Assembly: GCA_036971475.1 (NCBI GenBank)
Contig: JBAIZL010000010.1
Location: 3,860,469-3,924,468 of the forward strand
Direction: 5' to 3'
DNA length: 64,000 bases
Source of the DNA: Prosapia bicincta
Lineage: Eukaryota > Arthropoda > Insecta > Hemiptera > Cercopidae
This document shows positions 35,440-46,229 of the stretch, piece by piece (positions within the stretch are counted from its first letter, which is position 1; each line of letters starts with the position of its first letter). Position numbers and translations under genes: made by a program. Below the pieces are notes generated by a model that did no database searches, was not told where the DNA came from, and was given only the letters and a program-made list of their open reading frames with translations.

Positions 35440-35775
35440 AATATTAGTGAGTCAGCATTCAAACGAATAGGGACAATTACTTAATAATATTAGTGAGTCA
35501 GCATTCAAACGAATCGGGACAATTACTTAATAATATTAGTGAGTCAGCATTCAAACGAATCGGGACAATTACTTAATAATATTAGTGAGTCAGCATTCAA
35601 ACGAATCGGGACAATTACTTAATAATATTAGTGAGTCAGCATTCAAAAATGAATCGGGACAATTACTTAATAATATAAGTGAGTTAGCATTCAAAAACGA
35701 ATCGGGACAATTACTTAATAATATTCGTGAGTCAGCATTCAAAAACGAATCGGGACAATTACTTAATAATATTAA
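35440..35775. repeat. 46-48-bp tandem array, seven copies
   Basis: The first four units of 46 bp start at 35445, 35491, 35537 and 35583 (tagtgagtcagcattcaaac). Later units gain two bases (attcaaaaacga) and become 48 bp, which opens a frame of 16-residue repeats (35585-35818). I treat that ORF as incidental. Confidence 0.92.
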
Positions 35776-35819
35776 TTTAAAACAGAATGATAAAGATATC
35801 CGATTTCTACAAGCTTAAA

Positions 35820-38800
35820 GACCTGAAAACATTCTAGGCGAAATGCGCAGAGCGAAGCGCAGAAGATTAATAATATCATAACAACGATAAATGTCATCCT
35901 TACCAGGCAACCAGCTTGGCTAGCAATATGTTCTTAATAAAATGCAGCAGATTCAAGTGAGAGTGGATTATGCACATCTGATGCATAAAAGTTTCATTTA
36001 AAAAATGGAAGTAATATTCGGTCAAGTTTTTTGTATATAATTTTGTTTAAAAATGAATTCTGTAAATAATCTTTTTATTCCTGAATTAATTAACTTATTA
36101 CATAACTAAACGCAATATCCAAGCCAATCAAAACAAGAAAATGGCGGACCAAACAGGCAAAAATTCTCAACTCTACACAACATTTTCCAAATAAGTGATA
36201 CAATAATTTGGCACAATCTTTTTTTTCAAAATGAACAGTTTAGCCGGTCCAATAGTGAAATATCTAAATTTGTGTGTTACTTTCAAAGTGTTTTAAATGA
36301 ATGACTAAGCCACGTGATGTTAATATTTTATGTTTTAAGTATTAAGATTTATGGTATCTCTAATACTTTTAATTATTGAGACAATCTTGCAAATGGATAT
36401 CTCATATCTATATCACAATTTAATTAATTCCATAATTAATTAATTTGTTAACTTCTGAGTCAAAGAGATAAAATATTTTAACATGAGGGTAATTGGTGAA
36501 TAATTTTCATTTGTTTAATATGCTTTCTTTTGGAACTCATGACAAATTAAATTCTTGATTTGTATTATTCTTAAAATGTGTCTTTCTTTGAAACATACCT
36601 CTTAATAATTCAATGAGAATGTGCATAAGTTTTGTAGGTTAAATTATGTTACATAGGACTGCAATATTCATAATCCGTTATAAATATTGTTACAGCATGC
36701 AAAATATAATATCTAGTGCTTTATAAATGAAAATATTTTTGTAGTGAAATACAACTAAATTGACACGAAGAATTAATTTTGTACGTCAGTTTGGTAATAC
36801 GCTAGTGTCTGTGGTGCACATATAATTAGATCCGCAATAGTATTACAATTTTTTTGCAATTTTGAATTGATGTCTCACAGTAACAACCTTTTTTACTAAA
36901 CTGTAACACACTTTAGATGGTGTTACATATTAAATTGGCAATTTCAGAAAACAAACGAGAATGTATTCAAAAATTGTAACAATATACAACTATATAAAAA
37001 AAAATTGTGATGTATTAGAAATATTTTTAATGAGATCTCTGGTTGATAGTGACATCTGTCGGAAAGTTTGAAAACAAGTAATAAAGTACGTATGCGCACA
37101 TACGGAGCGGGGTAGCCGGGAAGGTTGCTTCCAACGTTAGTTTTAACTCTCTTTTAGCCAAGATGTAAAGGGAAACGGACGTGTCCGAGAGCAAGGAAAT
37201 ATTATTTTGTTTTCAAAATTTAATGTAATATTCATTTTCTTAAACATGTTATAATCATGGTGTAGAAGACAGCGTACGTAACCAGGTACAAAGATGGGAC
37301 GCTGAAGTTACCGATGACATTTCCTGAGACTTTTCCACAAGGAGGATGCGAGGTTACGACATGTAAATACAGCTAAGTGGACGATTTAAGACTTTAGAGA
37401 TTTATTGCAAAATTTAAAATGTTAGACAGTTTAACTCAAATTAATGAACCTTGAACGTTTCAACCTATATACATAAAAGTAATTTACGCATCTTTTGGTG
37501 CACTTGTGTTCACCTTGAATTATAAAATTTGACTATGAAAAAAGCAAGTAAACTTGAGTACAGATTCATTTTCAGCCATTGATCCATTGATTGATTGATT
37601 GATAGATTGCTATCCGTAAAAATTCATAAGTTAAATATTAAATGTTCAATAATCCGTAACTGAAGCAATGTCAAGAAATTTGTATCATGATTATAATTTA
37701 TATTATTTTTCTTTGTTAAATAAATGAGTGTAATTTGCTTTAATTGAATTTCAAAAGAGTAATTATTTAACCAGCACACAATTCCATGCATTTCAAGTTA
37801 ATAAGCCTTAAAAAATTAATTTAATGAAACTCTGCTAGTTTAAATGATTTAACTTTGTATTTTAAAGTATTTTAATGTAACGGAGTTCTACCTTCAAGTT
37901 TTGAAGAGCGTTACGGACAGACGGTTATTATTACGCCTGAACCGTAAGCTAGAACTTAAAACTAAAACTTAAAATTAAAATTAATAATTTTTCTAAACGT
38001 TACAAACAACCTTTCTACTATTATATAATAACTATTATAAAATTCTCTATTATTTTGGTTGTAGCTTTTACAACTTTGACACTAGATTTTCTAATGTATT
38101 ACCTTTACTGTAGAATTTGTCTTTAGTTAAATGAGCTTTATGACAAAAGCGAATCATTTAATCCAGAATGGGTTGATTATCCAACAGAGTTTTTAAATTC
38201 ATTCGATTTACCAGGTTATAAATTAAAATTTTAAATGAGTTCAATTATTTTGCAATGTAACTTAAAGACATCATAACTTTACAACTGCACTTGTTTAGTT
38301 GTAAAAAAATTAGACACAATGTATTTGGAGCAAGGATTATTACAGATGAATCTCAAAATAAACATGTTTAATTATAAAGAATTTCAATAATACCTACTGA
38401 TTTACCAACTGAATTTAAGCTACTGCAAATCGCAATTTGTTTAGCTTTTGCTGTTAAAATAAAGTGGAAGATAAAACAATTAAAATATATTTGTAATCGA
38501 TTTAGAAAATACACATTTGTAACATAATTGTATGTTGCATGCTCTCATATTGATTTGTTTGTTTGTGCAGACAACTGTAGGACTAAAAAAATGTTTCATC
38601 AATTACCATTATCACCTTAATTTCTAATTAATTTAAAATAATTCAGTTGTAATTTAACACAACTATTACGCTTTAGTTATTATTGATTTAGGGAAAAACT
38701 TCAAAAACTATTTAGAATATAATTAATTGTTGAACACTATAACAAATATAAATATAAGCCAAATGCAAAAAAATTAAACAATTCTGTTTACAATTAAAAT

Positions 38801-39969
38801 ACAGCCTTTAACACCATCTATTGGTGAACCAATTATCTGGGATACATTAATTCGTTATCTGGGATACATCTAGTTAAATTCATTTGTTTTTCTAATAGAA
38901 ATTATATTTAATAAATGATAAAAATAAAAGTTTACCTTAATACAAATAAATCAAAAAGAATAGCCTATTAGTTTTCTTTCCTAATGGTCTTTTATTGACT
39001 AAAATTAGGATTCAATACTTAAAAATATCACCAAAAAATAAACCAAGCTATACCAATTTATAAATCTAAATTTATATATAAGCTAAATTCAAATGCAAAA
39101 TTACATTTCCAACATGTTGTAATTTATAGAGAACTGAATACACAAATTCAACATGTACTTACTGTCTCTGAAAAACAACAATATCCACTACCCAATACAC
39201 ATGAAATCATAAGGCATCACGCATTACTAGAGAAATTGAAATTTGTATTTGAGCATACAAACAGTTACCTAATTCTTAGGTTTATTCAAAATAATTTTGT
39301 TAACTAAGAAAATATATAATTACTTATCATTACATTAAATTAGTCTTAAAAATTAAAGAAGTTTTAATTCAATAACATTTAAACTTAATTATGTACAATA
39401 AAAAATTAATATGACCTATATGTTTAAACAGCAGTCGTGCAAAACTAGTCTAAAAGCAGTTGTATAAAATAATATTTTGCTCACTTATTGTATCATCTGT
39501 ATGTCATAACTTGATTACCATCATCTATTGATTCAATATTATTAATTCTTAGATTTCAATTTAAGTGAACGAATGATCGATTAGATTAGTAGTATTTTTT
39601 AACAAATAACAAATTATGCCAGCAATCAAACTATAAATGTACCTAGTGCATTTCCTACAATTATGTTGTAAATATGGCCTCAATTGGTCTATTGGTTATT
39701 GAGTTATGTCAGACCAGCTCATGCACAAACTCATTTATATGTATAAAGACTTAAGTGTTCAATAAAACCAAGGTAAGTATATTGATACCTCTAAAACCCT
39801 CAGTTAAGTTTATGGTCTATTCAAGAGCACTACCTGCAGTCAGTCTTTCTATATGTCTTAAAATTTACTTTATTTACTGAAAACAAAATAATTTTGTTAT
39901 TTGTCCCATGTATAGCTTTCATGAAATAATTGTAATTTTTATCATCAACAGATAAATTTAAATACTTAC
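35820..39969. other. Intronic stretch, no gene recognised
   Basis: Mostly AT-rich. A more GC-rich patch at about 37080-37380 (gcgcacatacggagcggggt) stands out, but I find no convincing ORF, splice pair or RNA fold in it. Confidence 0.4.
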
Positions 39970-40080
39970 ATCACGCAGCACAGTGCATTCATACGATGGT
40001 TGATACTTCTCTTGCTCATTCAGGGACAGTTTTTGAATTTTCACTTTATCTTGTTTATGCTTACGGTCCGCACCTTTAAG
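39970..40080 (-). CDS. LSF/CP2 gene exon, end of DNA-binding region
   Basis: A 111-bp exon (37 codons, phase 0 at both ends) with acceptor acattacag and donor gtaagt at 39964-39969. It reads LKGADRKHKQDKVKIQKLSL, then NEQEKYQPSYECTVLRD. KGADRKHKQD and EKYQPSYECT are hallmark segments of CP2/LSF proteins, just C-terminal to the DNA-binding core. Together with the exon at 51566, which ends VKVFK, it gives the continuous family phrase. Confidence 0.95.
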
Positions 40081-40639
40081 CTGTAATGTAAATGTTTCAA
40101 AACATTACAATCTGCAAATATCCAGTATTATAAATTTGGGATTTTTATAATGAAGACTAGTATAGAAAAAATACACAATTGTATTAGTTTAATAATAAAA
40201 ATAAAATATACTACACAATGTTTTCTTAAACAATCATTATACAAAAAAAAAATTATGTTGCTTTATGTATGCTTTAAATACTCAAAAGGTCTGCACTGAT
40301 AAGGCTCCAATTTTGACACGATATGTATATATAACCTGCTTCATACACTGTTTTTACCTTATTTTTCTCATCAGTAACATACCTGGGACAGTGAGTAAAC
40401 AGGTGTGTACCAGCAACTGTGCCCTCAGCCGAAAGCGAAGGGATCACTAGCCATAATACCTAACAACAGCCACAGTCACATGTGAAACATTACCTAATCT
40501 CATTTCCTTTGTTCAGCAACAAAAATCAAACATAATCATGCAGATCCCATTCAGATTATCATACAATCTTAATTAAATATTAACCTTAATCAAGGTACTT
40601 TAGTGTGATCATCTTTTGATTGAGTTCACCAAATCCTAA

Positions 40640-41030
40640 GTAGTGGTTATTTGGGACTGCCAGCACCCATACAAGCTGACTGCTCTATTTGATGAGGATT
40701 TGCACCATGAACAGAGTTACAACACCAGTGATCTCCAGTCATATGTCCAATCAAGGACTCCCAAATTAATGTGTGAACATAAGGACATTAATGATCGCAT
40801 AATGCAAATGATAAATATGAAGTTGGGAGGAACCTTTTCTTGAATGTGGTAGGTGGAACTGGGAAAACACTTATCAGATCGATTCTGGCAACAGTTCAAT
40901 CAAAAAAATGGCATAGCCTCTGAAGGATTGCAAAATTAAACTTCTATGAAATGTAAGCTTTGTTTTGATCCTCATTACTCATCCATGCAACCACAATGGG
41001 TCACAGCAACGAGTGAAAGGGTACAGCTAG
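40640..41030 (+). mobile_element. Helitron remnant: PIF1-type helicase fragment and 3' end
   Basis: The reading LHHEQSYNTSDLQSYVQSRT followed by DRIMQMINMK matches the region just before the helicase of Helitron Rep/Hel proteins. After a frameshift near 40840 it continues FLNVVGGTGKTLIRSILATV; GGTGKT (40852-40869) is a Walker A motif. A second frameshift precedes NGIAS. The rest of the helicase is missing. About 90 bp later the sequence ends caacgagtgaaagggtacag then CTAG followed by T, the kind of 3' terminus Helitrons have. No Rep domain or 5' TC end was found, so this is an internally deleted, dead copy. Confidence 0.65.
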
Positions 41031-41042
41031 TTTGTGTGTGTG

Positions 41043-41046
<4 letters not shown>

Positions 41047-41095
<49 letters not shown>
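41047..41095. repeat. (AT)n microsatellite
   Basis: TA repeat directly at the 5' boundary of the PLE at 41096 and immediately after the Helitron end and a short GT run. Confidence 0.95.
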
Positions 41096-41099
<4 letters not shown>

Positions 41100-43865
41100 A
41101 TAATAAAATACATAAACTTTCAAAACTCTGCATTCAAGAAATAAATCTTTTTGGCCAAATCAAAAAATATGATAATCCAGTTTTACCTGCCGACAAACCA
41201 CCTCTTGTTTGTGACAAACCTAGCCTAAGAACTCTCTTCAAGATACCAATACCCTGTGGACAACTCCCTAAACTGCCAACCCAATCATTATTACTAAATA
41301 ACAAAAATAATAATAAAAACAGTCCCGATATAAGAAATAACCCCTCACCAAAAGCAGTTGCCGTGCACAACTTTTCCAACCACACACTCTTGGAACAAGA
41401 ACTACAAGTAATTTCTAAAGGCCTGTCATTCACACCAGCTAAGGAAATAGACCAATTCAAGTTAGGAAAAGATGTTTTCAGCTTTGCCAGAAAACTTAGG
41501 ATAAAAAATTATATAGCTCAGACACAAACTTTCAAAAAGGATACAAACATAGACGTATGTCTTGCAAAATTCAAACCAACCTCCAACTGGGATCCACCAC
41601 CACTACCTGATCACCCCATTGAACTTTACATCAACTTTATCATGCAAAGCATCACCTATATAAATTTCACTAAAAATCTGAAGACTAAACCTAACCTTAC
41701 CAAATTAGAAAAAGCGGCAATATTTTCGTTAAAAAACAATAGAGATATTATGATTCTTCCAGCAGATAAAGGTTCAACCACTGTTATTATGAATAAAGAA
41801 GACTACATCAAAGAAGCAAATAAGCAACTGTCAGACATCACAACATACAAAATACTTACAGATAACTCTAGGACAGAATTCAACAATTTACTCTCGGAAC
41901 TACTCAAATATACAGCTCCTGAACAAAATATTTCGGAAACATCTCTAAAATTATTATATAATCAAAACCCTTTTACTTCTCAATTCTATATATTACCAAA
42001 GTTCCACAAAAACATAATCCCTCCACCTGGTAGACCAATAATTGCTGGCTGCAATTCAGTAATGGAAAGAATTTCAGCTTTCCTCGACTCACACCTTCAA
42101 CCCTAAGTAAAGAACCTTCCATCACATACCCAGAAACCAATCATTTCATAGATCAACTTTCACAAATATCTGTAGCTCTACCCCCGGTAACTATTTTGGT
42201 CACCATAGATGTCACCTCTCTCTATACTAACACCCTCATGCACATGGCCTATCTGCAATAGAGAATTATCTAAACAAACGCCCAGGCAAGCCTTTTCCCA
42301 CTACACCTTTTCTTGTGAACCTGACCAGGTTCATCCTCGAGAAGAACAACTTTCAATTTGAGGGAAGGAACTACCTTCAAATAAAGGGCACAGCAATGGG
42401 CACTAGAATGGTCCCATCGTACGCAAATCTGTACATGGGATTGTTGGAAGAAAGTTTTCTAAAGACACAAACACACCAGCCATTATGTTGGTATGGATAT
42501 ATAGATGACATCTTCCTAATTTGGAAACAGGGTGCTTCAACACTTGAGGCATTTTTAGACAGCCTGACACAATTCTCCACATTTCAATTTACCTGGGAGA
42601 AATCTACATCAGCAATCACCTTTTTGGATGTAGATGTAACACTCCAGAATGGAAATATCAACACAGGAATTCACATCAAACCGACAAACCACCTATAATA
42701 TCTCCATTTCGACAGCAACCACCCAATAAACATAAAACGATCCATTCCATACAGTCAAGAAATCAGGGGTAAGATAATCTGTTCGAATGATAGGGAATTG
42801 GAAGATTTTAATAGAAAGATATCAACAGCCTTCCAGAGAAGAGGATACCCAAAAAGACTCATTGAAAACCAAATTCATTCAGCACAATCCTCGGTTCACC
42901 CCAAACCACAAACAGAACAAAATAAACTGTCTTTAATAACAGACTACCATCCTGGTCTACATAAGCTCAACAAGATATTGAGAGATGGTTTCAAAATTCT
43001 TCAAGCTTCTGTCCACACCAAAAATCTTTTTACCGATCCACCTCAAATTTGGTACAAGCAACCTCCCAACTTGAAAAACATCCTAGTACATTCTAAACTA
43101 CCAGACCCTGATGCAAGACGTGTCCAATACACCCCCTATTTGGCCAAATAGTTTCAACAGCCAAACAACAAAAATGGTCTTCAAAATACAGAGTCATCAT
43201 AATTGTACATCGTAAAATGTCATATACCAGCTACAATGTAAATTTTGCTCAGCACAGTACATAGGCCTGACCACGGATGGTCTGAATATCAGAATGAATG
43301 GCCACAGACATGATGTTAAAATTATGAATATGGATAGGCCAACAGCTCAACATGCTGCGAGTCACAACATCACAACTTTTGATGACTGCTATACCACAAA
43401 AATAATTAAATCACTCCCCCCTGATTGCAATCCCTCAGAACTGAGAAGATGGGAACTATCATACCAGTGGTATACCAAGTCCAGAGAATCCCCTAACCTC
43501 AACATGAGATAAATCCATTCATTTTTTTTTTCCTAATAGCCTCATCAGACGTTTCCAATCTCTTTTCCCCTGACAGACTTATATAAACTATAATCGCTCA
43601 TATGCTCACGGAAACAATATATATATCTTTAATCTGTGCATTTGTGACATCTGATTTCTACTCTACACAATCTGTGTTAACAACTTATATTTATTTTATT
43701 TCATTCTCTCATATTTCTTTTTGTGTTTTCCCTTTGATTGACAAAGACCACTGTGTGGTTGAAATATTTCATTGGTTAAGTGCTTTTATGTGTTTATATT
43801 TTAAGACTACAGAGTGGACTCTTACCAAGGTAAGTCTGTCAGTCTCCTAGTCCAAAAAATCTATA
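41096..43865 (+). mobile_element. PLE-A retroelement, nearly full length, inactive
   Basis: Runs from (AT)n on the left to (AT)n on the right (from 43873). It contains a broken RT-endonuclease gene followed by a 3' terminal repeat (about 43570-43865) with the PLE-A signature also seen at 23540, 48973, 53560, 54000 and 54652. It lies in the LSF intron between the exons at 51566 and 39970, in the sense opposite to the host gene. Confidence 0.88.
41100..43512 (+). pseudogene. Penelope-like reverse transcriptase plus GIY-YIG endonuclease, broken
   Basis: The first ORF (in frame through 42106) has the PLE N-terminal region, then the block MILPADKGSTTVIMNK, then QFYILPKFHK and GRPIIAGCNSVMERISAFLD. 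A TAA at 42104 and frameshifts follow; motif A (VTIDVTSLYTN) and LEKNNFQFEG are still readable. The RT core continues with GTAMGTRMVPSYANLYMGLL and the catalytic box YIDDIFLIW (42315-42698). The endonuclease (about 43180-43512) shows AQYIGLTTDGLNIRMNGHRH and ends PNLNMR. Compared with 52740-52860, about 60 bp encoding a cysteine cluster (CNRPRCKTC type) have been deleted at about 43100. Multiple breaks show it is inactive. Confidence 0.9.
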
Positions 43866-43866
43866 T

Positions 43867-43872
<6 letters not shown>

Positions 43873-43927
<55 letters not shown>
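43873..43927. repeat. (AT)n microsatellite
   Basis: TA tract separating the PLE-A terminal repeat from the PLE-C inverted pair. Confidence 0.95.
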
Positions 43928-43930
<3 letters not shown>

Positions 43931-44039
43931 TTGATATTTTACGTTATCCATTGTTTTTCCGTTGCACTGACTTTATGAAGTTAATATATTACTATTGTAA
44001 GTAATTTTATCCACCATTAAGTGCAATAATTTTACCTTG

Positions 44040-44083
44040 AGTGATGAGGCACCTTTCGGTCACTTGACCATTGTCGAATCACT
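44040..44083 (-). ncRNA. Hammerhead-like motif with variant core (PLE-C)
   Basis: Minus strand: stem I AGTGAT/ATCACT (six pairs), core TCGACAA instead of CTGATGA, extra T, stem II GGTCA/TGACC, GAA, stem III AGG-TG-CCT, then C at the cleavage position. All helices are intact and only the core departs from consensus. Confidence 0.6.
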
Positions 44084-44243
44084 GATATTTTTCTGGTGTA
44101 GATGTTCAGTCCGTAATATTGGTATTTGTTGAAAAAAAAAAAAAAAAAAAAAAAAAACATCATACACACAGATTAAGAGGAAGTGCATGTAACGTCAACA
44201 AATACCAATATCACGGACCGAACATCTACACCAGAAAAATATC

Positions 44244-44295
44244 AGTGATTTGACAATGGTCAAGTGGTCAAGTGACCGAAAGGTGCCTCATCACT
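44244..44295 (+). ncRNA. Hammerhead-like motif with variant core (PLE-C)
   Basis: Stem I AGTGAT/ATCACT, core TTGACAA, and a stem II region enlarged by an 8-bp duplication (ggtcaagt repeated). GAAAGG, TG, CCT and C are kept. It differs from other PLE-C copies at core position 4 (T rather than C). Confidence 0.55.
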
Positions 44296-44318
44296 CAAGG
44301 TAAAATTATTGCACTTAA

Positions 44319-45626
44319 CCTTCAATCACACGCGCCAACTACTCGGACATAAACACACGCGCGGGGTATTTTCCACCCCATTTCTTATCTTAAAAAAAAG
44401 TTAATTATCACTAAATTTTCATCTTTATAAAATTGTGTGTGTGAATGTTGTTGTTTATAAAACGTTTTATAGTATTTCTATGGGTTTATCACTTGTAGAT
44501 TTTTTTTGTAGTAATATAGTCTAAATGCACTTAAATTTACTTTATAAATTGTAACTTTTTTTTCAAATTAAAATTAAACATTTATTCATACATTTTAGTA
44601 AGTTGTAATGGCTAGATTCTTTAGAGGACTTTTCAAAAAGTTAGACAGCATAAATACAACAATATGTTTATTTGAAAAAAAAATATGTAAATTCAGCTTG
44701 AAAATCGTCAAAATTTGCCACACTCAAAATTTAAAATTATTCGTCATAATGAAAAATAATTCTTATTACTATGCAATTTACTTCATATTTAGACAAGTAA
44801 ACATTAGTAAATAACTTTTTACATTGGAATAAAATATTTCAAAAAATGTACACATTTTATTAGGTGAACAAAAATTAGCTAAATTCATAACTGTGTACAG
44901 AAGTATTGGTTTAGAAGTAAACATTAGTTCAGTCCAAATTAAAAAGTCAAAAAAAATTAAAAAGTAAAGATTTTTTTAAATTAATATTTTCAAAATGTAT
45001 TTTTTTATTCAGGTGCACATTCTTCACAGTATATAAAGGAATGTCCCTACAAAGTAATTTGTTGCAGTTGCAGCATAAAGTGGTTTTCTTCCGGTCTTTT
45101 TGCAGCGGGCAAACTTCGCATCGTCCAGAACTTCTTTTATTTTTATTTCTCGAGTTTCCTCAACACCACTTATGTGCTTCACACCTGCTTTTATATGCAA
45201 AGTTAGTCCTGGCAGTAAGGCTCTTGATGCAATATGGGGTTTTGAAAGTTCTTGACCCAGAATTTTAATTTTTTTTAATGAGAAAAAGACAAAATTACAA
45301 CAAAAAAGATAAAAAAATATGTTAAACACCAATAAAAGACTCACACTAAAAAATTATTCTAATTAAAAAACAATAACTTAAAAATGTACCGACAAAAATT
45401 TTTGGACGAGAACACACGCGCGGGGTCAAATTCACCCCGCACTTAAAACAACGATGTAAACACAATGACTGGTACGCCACAACGGGTTGACCTTGAGTGA
45501 CAGTGTGGAGGAAGAAGTGAAAAACAACTACCTAGGAGGGGAGCGAAAACAAAAATTTTTTGGAGTTGCCTCAGAGAGAAATGAATGGTGTGGGGTGCTT
45601 TACACCCCGGCGCGTGTGTTTGAAGG
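44319..45626 (-). mobile_element. piggyBac transposon with TTAA target duplication
   Basis: The ends ccttcaatcacacgcgcc and ggcgcgtgtgtttgaagg are inverted repeats, flanked by TTAA at 44315-44318 and 45627-45630, which is diagnostic of piggyBac. Removing the element rejoins a PLE-C terminal repeat (attgcacttaa with tggtggataaaatt) exactly as found uninterrupted near 57720. At 1308 bp it is about half of a full element and internally deleted. Inner end motifs rich in ggggt and acccc are also inverted. Confidence 0.93.
45000..45344 (-). pseudogene. piggyBac transposase C-terminus
   Basis: The minus-strand ORF 45024-45344 contains the C-terminal region: LGQELSKPHIASRAL, then VKHISGVEETREIKI. 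A Cys-rich zinc-binding tail begins at FARCKKTGRK. A frameshift at about 45085 puts the rest (LCCNCNKLLCRDIPLY) in the next frame. The DDD catalytic domain is absent. The cysteine pattern fits the C-terminal cross-brace domain of piggyBac transposases. It cannot mobilise the element by itself. Confidence 0.8.
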
Positions 45627-45667
45627 TTAATGGTGGATAAAATTACTTACAATAGTAATATATTAAC

Positions 45668-45718
<51 letters not shown>

Positions 45719-45722
<4 letters not shown>

Positions 45723-46103
45723 CAATGTATTTGCAATGCATTTTACATAGGGAAAACGACCAGATCATTTAAAATAAGATTTGAAGAACATTACAGAGCA
45801 TTCAAAAATAAAAATACAAAAGTATCAAATGTTGCAGCACACCTAATATCACATAAACATGAAATAACATACTACAAAAATAACCTAACCATACTTGAAA
45901 TAAATAATAACCCAATAGAATTAAACTCACTAGAAAAATACCACATTTATAAAAACACACACAATTTAATGAACCTACAGACCACATATACAGAAGACAT
46001 ACTATATAAAAACATCATACACGCAGATCAAGAGAAAATGCATGTAACGTCAACAAATACCAACATCACAGACCTAACATCTACACCCAAAAAATATCAG
46101 TGA
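45719..46103 (+). pseudogene. PLE-C GIY-YIG endonuclease domain, 5' truncated
   Basis: Reads CNAFYIGKTTRSFKIRFEEH: the second half of the GIY-YIG motif (YIG), followed by the arginine-bearing helix. HLISHKHEIT and LEKYHIYKNTH complete the endonuclease fold, and the frame ends LTSTPKKYQ. The ORF is open to the stop, but it begins within an (AT)n tract and lacks the RT and the GIY part, so it cannot act as a retroelement. Its TGA stop (46101-46103) lies in stem I of the hammerhead-like motif. Confidence 0.85.
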
Positions 46104-46141
46104 TTCGACAATGGTCAAGTGACCGAAAGGTGCCTCATCAC
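46100..46141 (+). ncRNA. Hammerhead-like motif with variant core (PLE-C)
   Basis: Stem I GTGAT/ATCAC, core TCGACAA, extra T, stem II GGTCA/TGACC, GAA, stem III AGG-TG-CCT, then C. The endonuclease stop codon TGA is part of stem I. Confidence 0.6.
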
Positions 46142-46229
46142 AACAAGGTAAAATTATTGCACTTAGAGGTGGATAAAAGTATTTACAAAGTATATATCAA
46201 CTTCATATATATATATATATATATATATA

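Larger units (their letters stand above)
43930..44318. repeat. PLE-C inverted terminal-repeat pair, interrupted by piggyBac
   Basis: The left arm (about 43975-44130) and right arm (about 44190-44318, continuing at 45631-45670 beyond the piggyBac) are reverse complements: gatgaggcacctttcggtca on the left, tgaccgaaaggtgcctcatc on the right. An A tract of about 27 bp lies near the centre (44133-44158). Each arm has a hammerhead-like motif. Confidence 0.88.
45719..46208 (+). mobile_element. PLE-C fragment: endonuclease plus terminal repeat
   Basis: Starts inside the endonuclease right after an (AT)n tract (45671-45718) and continues through the stop codon and the 3' terminal repeat to another (AT)n (46205-46229), a typical 5'-truncated copy. 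The terminal repeat has the PLE-C words gaccgaaaggtgcctcatca and aaaattattgcactta. Confidence 0.85.

Noticed and set aside
43535..43560. Hammerhead core on the minus strand (CTGATGAGGCTATTAGGAAA)
   Set aside because: No stem II between the core and GAAA and no stem I partner.
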